Source of the DNA: Hepsetus odoe
Lineage: Eukaryota; Chordata; Actinopteri; Characiformes; Hepsetidae
Assembly (NCBI GenBank): GCA_017165825.1
Contig: CM029370.1
Coordinates: forward strand, 11,669,267-11,733,266
Length of the DNA stretch: 64,000 bases
Reading direction: 5' to 3'
Positions 56,827-64,000 of this stretch are shown piece by piece. The position numbers and the translations under genes are program-made. The first letter of the stretch is position 1; every line of letters starts with the position of its first letter. The notes below the pieces were generated by a model. It did not search any database and was not told the origin of the DNA. It saw only the letters and a list, made by a program, of their open reading frames with translations.

Positions 56827-58535
56827 TGTTATGATTTCCTCAAATACACATTTTTAGGAGGTTTCTAACAAAGCTGAAAAGTAAGGTCAGTTGTAAATTA
56901 ATGTTGATTTCTATTAATCAGCAGGTACATATTCAAAATAATCCTAGAAGAAGGGAGCATGGCTTCAAGAAAGCAATCAATGAAGCAGCATGCCATTAAT
57001 CAAAAGATCCTTTCATTCATCAGTATTATTGCTTTCAGGGGTGTAGGGAAAGAGGTGAATGCTTGAGTGGTTTAGTTGTGTATTATTTTTGTAAACAAGC
57101 TATCTTAAATATTAGGAGTAACAAATCATATATATGCATACTTTTGCCGCATGAATAAGTGAAATGATATGGCTGATTAGACTGATTAGACATTAGAGAT
57201 TACACAGAGCACTATTCAGCGCATGACCAACATGTGCCCTTGCCTGTTTTTTTAAAGCAGTTGCATTTGGGAAGAAATTGATTCCATTCCCTTCTGTTCT
57301 GTGAGATTGAAAAAAAAAGAAGTATTCTTTATTAACACGTGTTGTTCTAAACACTGATAGTGTTGAGTAATGTAATTCATTATTAACCTCCTGCCTTAAG
57401 TTTGATAAAAATGTATCTGTTTTACATCTGGTGTGTGGATCAAATCACACTGCATCATATTACAAATTTGCTGCCAACTTTTCTGTTGTTTTGCCCCATC
57501 TGTGCATCCTTTTATTCTTTTTATACAGTTGTTAAACTGCACTGCTGATTTGCATCCAAAATGAGAATTTCCAACTGTCTCTTTTTCATTTTTTCTAAGT
57601 GCTATCAGATATATGCCAAAACTAATCTAGTCTAAAATAAATCAGCTAGGCATTTGGAACTTTTTGTTCTTTTTTTAAATAAAGGTGATCGTTAGCATTT
57701 GCATGACCTTGAGACGTTCAATGAACTAGCTTCCCTTTCATTTAGCAAAAGCTTGTGTCAAAACATTAAAAACTACTGAATTACAGTAAAAGGAAGTGTT
57801 ACTAAGACATTAAATGACAGTAATTTAAGATGAATGAATTATTTATCATTTATCTTTTTTTTGCAGATTTTGGAATAAATGGAAGACATTTTTCACATGC
57901 TTTTTAAAATATTTGCTGTCCCACATACTAGAAAACTGTACTGAATTTATGCATATTTCCTTTATACTATTTGCCAAATGGCAGCAATAAACCTTTATAA
58001 AGTAAATTTGATCTTTGCAATGTATATTTGACTCTAAAGTTGGTAGTTAATTGTTTAAAATTAATATTGAGTTTAGTCACATTGATTAATCAGTCTACTC
58101 AGACTTTAGTAAAAGTCTTTTTGTTGAATTTCTTCTTTGAGTCCTATATGTAATGTAATGTAATCTAATATGCAAGTCTGACAAATGCTGATACAATACT
58201 TACATTTAAATAAGCATGGTTTTGTTGTGAAGACTGTTTTTATTTTTTTACTATTATAATGTAATTAGGTCAGTATTAGTCAGTATTCTTGGAGTTGTCT
58301 TCAAAGTTTTAAAAAGGTAGATAAGTCTGTAGGTTGGCCTACTCAGACCAGTGGAACAGACCAGTGGACTACATTGGTTAATTTAGTCAATTTTCCATTT
58401 TCTCTGAAGATAATGTCATCAGATATACATTCCTTTTCTCATCATGATAAAGTTATCACCTAGTGGTTTTGGTTAATAAACAACAGCTGCAGGTTTCCCT
58501 TCCATAGATGCTTAAGTTCCTTAATCATAAATCCA
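56827..58535. other. No gene seen
   Basis: AT-rich unique sequence with short ORFs only. Confidence 0.4.
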
Positions 58536-58565
58536 CCATCATCATCATCATCATCATCATCATCA
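58536..58565 (+). repeat. (CAT)n microsatellite
   Basis: About 10 CAT/ATC units; gives an Asp run in a minus-strand frame, not a gene. Confidence 0.95.
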
Positions 58566-58569
58566 CGCT

Positions 58570-60635
58570 TGTACAGTAACAGATATTCATACTTGTTATA
58601 CTGTGTACATTTACTGTCACATACACATGCAAACATCCATATCTGTACAAACATCCATATCTGTAGACATTATATAAAGTCTAATATCTAACTGTCCTTT
58701 ATTGTTAGAGTTGCTTTCTACTCCGTGACTTACTACACTATGCAGAGTTGTAAATTCAGTCTGACATTTAAGGTATGTGAAGAAAGCACACCTACACTCA
58801 AAGGTTGAATAAACTTGCAACATACTTATCTTTTATCTATATCATTATTGGGGGAATAACAGAAAAGTCTTTCATCCCAAAATTATGGGATATAAGCTTT
58901 GTACTTGATTTTATCTCACATAATAATCCCAAAATGAGAAAAAGGACTGCTAACCTCCCCGGTGCCACTTTTACCCCTTCACTATACATCATGATCTTGA
59001 ATATTTGATATCCTGTGAATGTCTTGAATGTCTCTATTATGTGATTATTTATCAAACTGTAGTGTGCCTTTGTAAGGGCCTGACAAGTATGGACAGTTAA
59101 TTGGAAATTCATGATGTCGGTAATTACTCACAAGTGCAGGAAGACAACCACTCTGTAATTCTGTAATGCTGATCAATGAACACATCCTGTGCTGCGTCGT
59201 CAAGCAAACAACACCCTCATTTGCTCATGCTGAGGAATAGGGACTGAAGACAGGAACAGTCAGTGGGGAGTAATATACAGCAACACTCCCCAGTTTCCTC
59301 ACAAATTAGAACACATATTTTTACGAGCTCCCCTCCACCACTGCTTAGCAACGCTTTCATCATAGCTCATTTATATGTAAAAGGCTGTTTGATGGATGAT
59401 AGTTGCTGCTCCCTATTACCCAAGATCACAGTAAATGATGAAAAGGTAAACTATTACTTCACAATATCATGTCATATTCAGTCGGCTAGCCTTAAAGGTG
59501 TAAGCAATGTAAAATGAAGTTCATCTTGCCAAGTGTGTGTATGGCTAATTTATCTAAAGCAATATCATTCAAGAAACCTTTTAAAACTGTCATAGCTGAA
59601 CAATCTCTCACTACAAACATGCTCCCGTACTGTCATGGAGTTTATATCAGTGGCTAAACCAGTCTTTTGGGCCCGGTTCCTTTTTGATCACCATGGAGAT
59701 TTGATTGGAAGCTGAATATCAAATCATAATGAAGCTCATTAAAAATTAACACTTTTTTTCTTTGTAACTTTTTCATCCAGATTTTACAACAGTTTCTCCA
59801 AGAAACGTTACAATTTTAAAATATCCTATATTCTAACATTTTTAATTCAAATATGAGGCTTGAATGGTGCCAGTGCAGTGTAGGTGTGGTTTATTCAGTC
59901 TATAGTATTCTGCCTAAAGTTTGCTTTATAAATAATATAAGTTTGCTATAATAATAAAAGCCATGTTGCCAAATTATGCCAAGGTACTCCAGTAGTTTTG
60001 CAACACCTTTCATTCAGTGCAAATAAAAAATAAATAAATAAATGTATTTAAATAAATTTAAATAAATGTAACATTTTTGATTGACTGACAGAACTGTATT
60101 TCCCTTACCTAATAATTGGGCACACAGTGTAAAAACCATTAACTAACTGCTTACTCACTAAAACTCTGCTCTTAAGGCACCATCCTGCTAATGTTAACCT
60201 AAATGTTTATATTAAACAATTTCTTTAATTTTTTGAGGGAAAAATGCAATAATATTACTGGCTTATATAGCTTTTCTTGACCCCCTGTAAACATAAATAT
60301 AAATATGTACCAATTACATATTCATAATATATACTACATGAACATAACATGGTTCAGGTTGATTTTTATTGTTTCTCAGTTGTGGTTCAGATAAAAAAAA
60401 TAATGTCTTGAACTTTCACCTTTGGCAGCAATAGCAACGTCGTCTTCTTGGTAATGATCCTGTAATTTTGGCACGCCTTCCCTTTGGATGTTTCTCCCTT
60501 TCTCCTTGATAGAATCATAGTATCTCAGCCAAGTCAAATGGAGAGAATCAGTGCATAGTAATTTTTGGGTCTATCCCTACAAATATTTTATTGGGCTCCC
60601 ACAGAGTTTACCTTTTTTGAATTAATCGTCCTGTC
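58570..60635. other. No gene seen
   Basis: AT-rich. A small local direct repeat AACATCCATATCTGTA occurs at about 58632 and 58650. AAATAAATAAATA-type runs lie near 60025-60065. Confidence 0.4.
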
Positions 60636-60639
60636 CTTG

Positions 60640-61330
60640 TCACAGAAATCATTGCCTCAGTATGTTATTCCTACCATCATGTTTAACAGTAGGGATAGGA
60701 TAAACGAAGTGATGACTAGTGCCTGGTTTCCTCCACACTTCCTCCATTGTGGACAAGTAGTTCAACCTATGCTTCATCAGACTAGAGGATTTTGTTTCTC
60801 GTGGTCCAAGACTCCTTCAGTTGTTTTTTGGCAAACTCCCAGCAGGCTGTCATGCCTTTAGGTGAGGGAAGGCTTCCCTCTGGCAACTGTCCTTCTGTAA
60901 GGTTTCTCCCATCTCCATAAAGGAATTCTGCATCTCATTTATAGTAACCATAGGGATACCTGTCTGACTAAGTTTCCTTTGTCCCCAGTTATTCAGTTTG
61001 TGTGGACAGTCAGATCTAGGAATGCTGTTTGTGGTTTCAAATCCCTTTCATTTGAAAAGATGGAGGGTTACTGTGCTCTCAGGCACTTACAATGCTGCCT
61101 ACAAAAAATATTTTGTCTGTTCTTGATCTGTCTCTTCACACATTCCTGACTCATAAGTCAATGGCTGATCCTCTTACCCTCATTGTTCAGTCTAATATAC
61201 AGTATCAGATGTGAGACATATAGACAAGTGTGTGTCTTTCCCAATTATGTCCAATGAATTCAGGCACAAGTGGACTCCAAAGACTTGTAGGTGTCTGAAA
61301 ACTTATTAGATGTACTTTATACTTTTCTGC
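60640..61330 (-). mobile_element. Tc1/mariner-type relic, old
   Basis: On this strand the order CATCAGACTAGAGGATTTTG, TTTCTCGTGGTCCAAGAC, TTTTTGGCAAACTCC, GTCCTTCTGTAAGGTTTCTCC, CTGACTAAGTTTCC and GACAAGTGTGTGTCTTTCCC follows a widespread fish Tc1-like element whose transposase reads on the minus strand. The match is patchy, with many substitutions and indels. No terminal repeats are distinct. Confidence 0.68.
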
Positions 61331-61334
61331 ACAC

Positions 61335-61868
61335 AGTCTTCTTTTTCTGAACGCAGTGCAGTCCAGAAGTTAATTAATGGATAGTAATACCATTTGCTCT
61401 CCCGCTTTGACAGATGTGATGTAATTGGACATTTGACTGCTCAATTTTTCTTGCCCAGCTGTATGTTATTATGGAATTTTTACATGGGTCCTGTTGATGT
61501 TCTCTTTCTGCCAAATAAAAATTAAAGCATGCCATTAAGAAGCTGAAAATTTAATTGAAAAGATTGCAAGTATCAAAGTTGGTGTTTTGGTTTAGGGTTT
61601 AATAAATATACAACAAATTAAAACAACATAAGAGACAAGGTACAAGAAACAGTAGATGTCTGAGGACATTGCATTAAATGCATACTAAAAGGTATTGCAG
61701 ACAGTGTAATTTAGAACATTTTTCAGAAAAGTTTGGCTGTTTTTGAAAACATGCGTAAAATGTAGCCAGCATAAATAAACATAGCGGAGCCCAAATTAGC
61801 ATCATATATGGTATATTTTAGGAGCATGTTTTGGTACAGAATGTTGCACAGCAAGAGGCCAAGTAAAA
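61335..61868. other. No gene seen
   Basis: AT-rich. Nothing recognised. Confidence 0.4.
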
Positions 61869-61870
61869 CA

Positions 61871-62025
61871 TAAGTGAAAGTGACTATTTGTCATTGTAAA
61901 TACACAGCACTCAAAATGTATTCTCTGCTATTAAACCACACATCCACAGCAGTCATATTCAGCACCCAGATAGAAGTGATGGGGAAAGTACCTTGCTCAA
62001 GGGTACCTGGTGTTGAAGGCCAAGT
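61871..62025 (-). repeat. SINE-2 copy, head missing
   Basis: Tail AAGTGAAAGTGACTATTTGTC, then TTAAACCACACATCC, CACCCAGATAGAAGTGATGG and ACCTTGCTCAAGGGTACCTG. It stops before the tRNA-like head. Confidence 0.78.
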
Positions 62026-62285
62026 AAGCTCCTTTGAGATGGAGCTTTTTACCCATTTTAATGACACATTCACATTACTATGAGGGTGAAGCATGCTTGT
62101 TTAGCTGATGTCATTTATCATTGTTTTGTCCACATTTAGAGAAAGGTAGTTGTTCTTCCACCAGGCAGCAAGTTTCTCTACCTCCTCCATTTACATTCAT
62201 GTGTTGTTGCTAAGATACAGGAATGTGCTGATGAGCTTAACAATAGCAAACGTCTGGTTCTTATCACCACCTCTGTGAATACAGT

Positions 62286-62430
62286 TTTTACATTTATGGC
62301 ATTTAGAAGATGCTCTTATACAGACTGACTTCCTAATTACAGAAACAGTTTCCCTGGAAAAACTTAGAGTTAAGGGTGTTGCTCAGGAACCCGATGGAGG
62401 TAGGATTTGAGCCAGACTTAAAGTGTTGAT
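62286..62430 (-). repeat. Fish repeat with SINE-3-like tail, diverged
   Basis: ACATTTATGGCATTTAGAAG, GCTCTTATACAGACTGACTTC, GTGTTGCTCAGGAACCCG and GGTAGGATTTGAGCC are the usual order of this tail and the body behind it, in reverse complement. Family name uncertain. Confidence 0.6.
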
Positions 62431-62434
62431 ATCA

Positions 62435-62935
62435 AACCACTCTAAATGTTAACTTTATCTTAACCCTTTAAGGTGTGGAAATAGTTATACATGTCTGTGA
62501 TTCCTTTTGTGAATAACATGTAAACATGTACTACAGTCTCATTTTAATAAAACATTTCCTATTAGAACAAACAGCATTATTCACAATCAAAATGCCATAA
62601 TATAAGAAAAACCCTTAAAAAAATAACCTTGTTAACTCAAAAGCTTGGCTTTTTCTAAATCAGTGCCAGGTAAGCAGAAATGCAAAGGTAGCAGACCTAA
62701 CATAGCAAGCTTAGATATACAAAAATACTATTAAGTGTCATCGTTCATTATTTGGTTAAAACCTTACAGACTTGAAACTTTCTGACAACCATTTTCATGG
62801 ACTAACTTTCAAACAGAAAGTAGACATTACCCTGGTTGAATAGTTGCAAACAGCTTTAAGTAAGTAAAAATAATTTCTAAGGTAATAAGAAACAGCCTCA
62901 TGTCATACCTTTATACCTTTTAAGTAATAACTTAA
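62435..62935. other. No gene seen
   Basis: AT-rich unique sequence. Confidence 0.4.
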
Positions 62936-62937
62936 AA

Positions 62938-63078
62938 GCCCCAAGATCAGAAGGTCATAGGTTTGAATCCCAGATCAGTAGGTTACCCTGAGGTACCCTT
63001 GAGCAAGGTACCATCCCCATCACTGCTCCCTGGCACTTTCGATATGTGCCCCCTGCTGAAGGTGTGAGAGTGGGTACA
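62938..63078 (+). repeat. SINE-2 copy, partial
   Basis: GATCAGAAGGTCATAGG, TTTGAATCCCAGATCAGTAGG (B-box), TTACCCTGAGGTACCC, TTGAGCAAGGTACCATCCCC, CACTGCTCCCTGGCACTTTC and GCCCCCTGCTGAAGGTGTG. The first part of the head and the 3' tail are missing. Confidence 0.82.
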
Positions 63079-63589
63079 ATACAGGGCATGATTTTTTTTT
63101 CATTGATCCATTTTATTATAAAAATTCATGCCAAGCAGAGAAAAATTTTACATTTATACATTGAGCACATCATACCATGGGTAACAGTCATAATAAATCT
63201 CTCCAGAATCATCACTTTTTTCCTGTCCACCAAGTTCAGACTAGATTATGTGTCCTTTGATTAACCTTAGCAGTCAAAACCTTAGCAGCATTCAATATTT
63301 CAGCAAGTATCTTCATTTTATAAAACAGTTATATAATGACATCTACAGAAATATTTACAGTAATATTTTCACAAAATTTTCACTTTTTGATTTAGTAAAA
63401 AATGATCTAAAATACTTTTGTGTGGAACCCTTAGATCTTGGCAAAGAAGTGTACTGTTTACATCAACCTGTTTCTGCCCTTTCAAAAAAAGAGTTACTCT
63501 GAAATCAATATCACTAAAACCAAGAGCTATTAATAATAGAAATATGGTGATTAATGACAATATTTTAATGATAACAAACATATTTTCCC

Positions 63590-63835
63590 TATGTGCTTTT
63601 CTGTGTGGAGCTTGCTTGTCCTTGGTGTGTGCGTGTGCGTGCGTGTGCGTGTGTGTGCATGCATGCATGCGCATTTGTGTGTGTGTCACCCTGCAATGGA
63701 CTGGTGACCTGTCCACTGTGTTCCCCCGCCTTTCGCCCTTTGAGAGCTGGGATTGGCTCAAGCACCCCCTGGGACTCTAATACGGACTAATTAGGACAAA
63801 GATGGCTTAGAAAATGAGAGAGAGTGAGTGCCAGC
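63590..63835 (+). repeat. SINE-1 copy with GT/GC-rich alternating tract
   Basis: The GT tract (about 63626-63685, with GCGTGC and GCATGCATGCATGC inserts) is followed by the SINE-1 3' body: CTGCAATGGACTGGTGACC, TCGCCCTTTGAGAGCTGGG, GCTCAAGCACCCCCTGG, ACTAATTAGGACAAAGATGG and tail AAAATGAGAGAGAGTGAG. The head is gone or unrecognisable. Confidence 0.85.
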
Positions 63836-63907
63836 GAAACATAAATGAGCTCGTATTAAAAACAACCTGATATACTCCCATTAAAACCACTTTCACTGCA
63901 AACACAA

Positions 63908-63966
63908 TTTTATTTATATATATATATATTTATATATATATATTTATATATATATATATATATATA
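63908..63966. repeat. (AT)n-rich microsatellite
   Basis: TA runs broken three times by TATTTATA. Self-complementary, so it could form a cruciform. Confidence 0.95.
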
Positions 63967-64000
63967 GCACAGTGTTGTCACATTCACTTGACCAATAAAA

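Overview
This is non-coding vertebrate DNA, almost certainly from a teleost fish. I infer this from the AT-rich background and from fish-type repeats: several Tc1 families, tRNA-derived SINEs, an RTE-like LINE, a compact LTR retrotransposon, and long GT, GA, CTTT and AT microsatellites. I found no convincing host protein-coding exon, tRNA, rRNA or CRISPR array in 64 kb. The window is best read as a gene desert or part of a very large intron. All recognisable coding potential belongs to mobile elements.

Layout. 1-780: 3' part of a Tc1 transposon running in from the left edge. 2.2-3.3 kb: SINE pieces and one candidate conserved non-coding stretch. 4.06-7.71 kb: a duplicated pair of blocks ordered A-B-A'-(1.7 kb)-B', about 2% diverged. 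10.02-11.37 kb: old, internally deleted copy of an RTE-like LINE. 12.09-13.85 kb: complete LTR retrotransposon of only 1.76 kb with 262-267 bp LTRs, a 5-bp target duplication (ATTAG) and one 301-codon ORF that shows no pol motif. 15-26 kb: unique sequence with scattered SINEs. 26.6-28.7 kb: LINE 3' relic carrying a CTTT microsatellite, then a nearly full-length Tc1 relic. 30.5-35.4 kb: further relics and a GT/GA compound microsatellite. 36.42-39.56 kb: full-length LINE on the minus strand with a perfect 17-bp target duplication and one in-frame stop between endonuclease and reverse transcriptase. 40-45 kb: several copies of one SINE family and the best candidate conserved regulatory block (41.8-42.5 kb). 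49.07-49.33 kb: a chimeric SINE with its own 12-bp target duplication. 53.9-64 kb: microsatellites, two more Tc1-type relics, a 49-bp LINE 3' stub and several SINEs.

How the parts relate. The LINE at 36.4-39.6 kb encodes the endonuclease and reverse transcriptase that could have moved its own family, including the relics at 10 kb and 55.6 kb. The tRNA-like SINEs (called SINE-1, -2 and -3 here, local names only) are non-autonomous and need LINE machinery, but I cannot say which LINE they used. The LTR element is also non-autonomous and would need proteins from a relative. Target duplications (17, 12, 12 and 5 bp) fix the exact ends of four insertions, which makes them the firmest calls here. 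Family names come from remembered sequence character, not from a database search.
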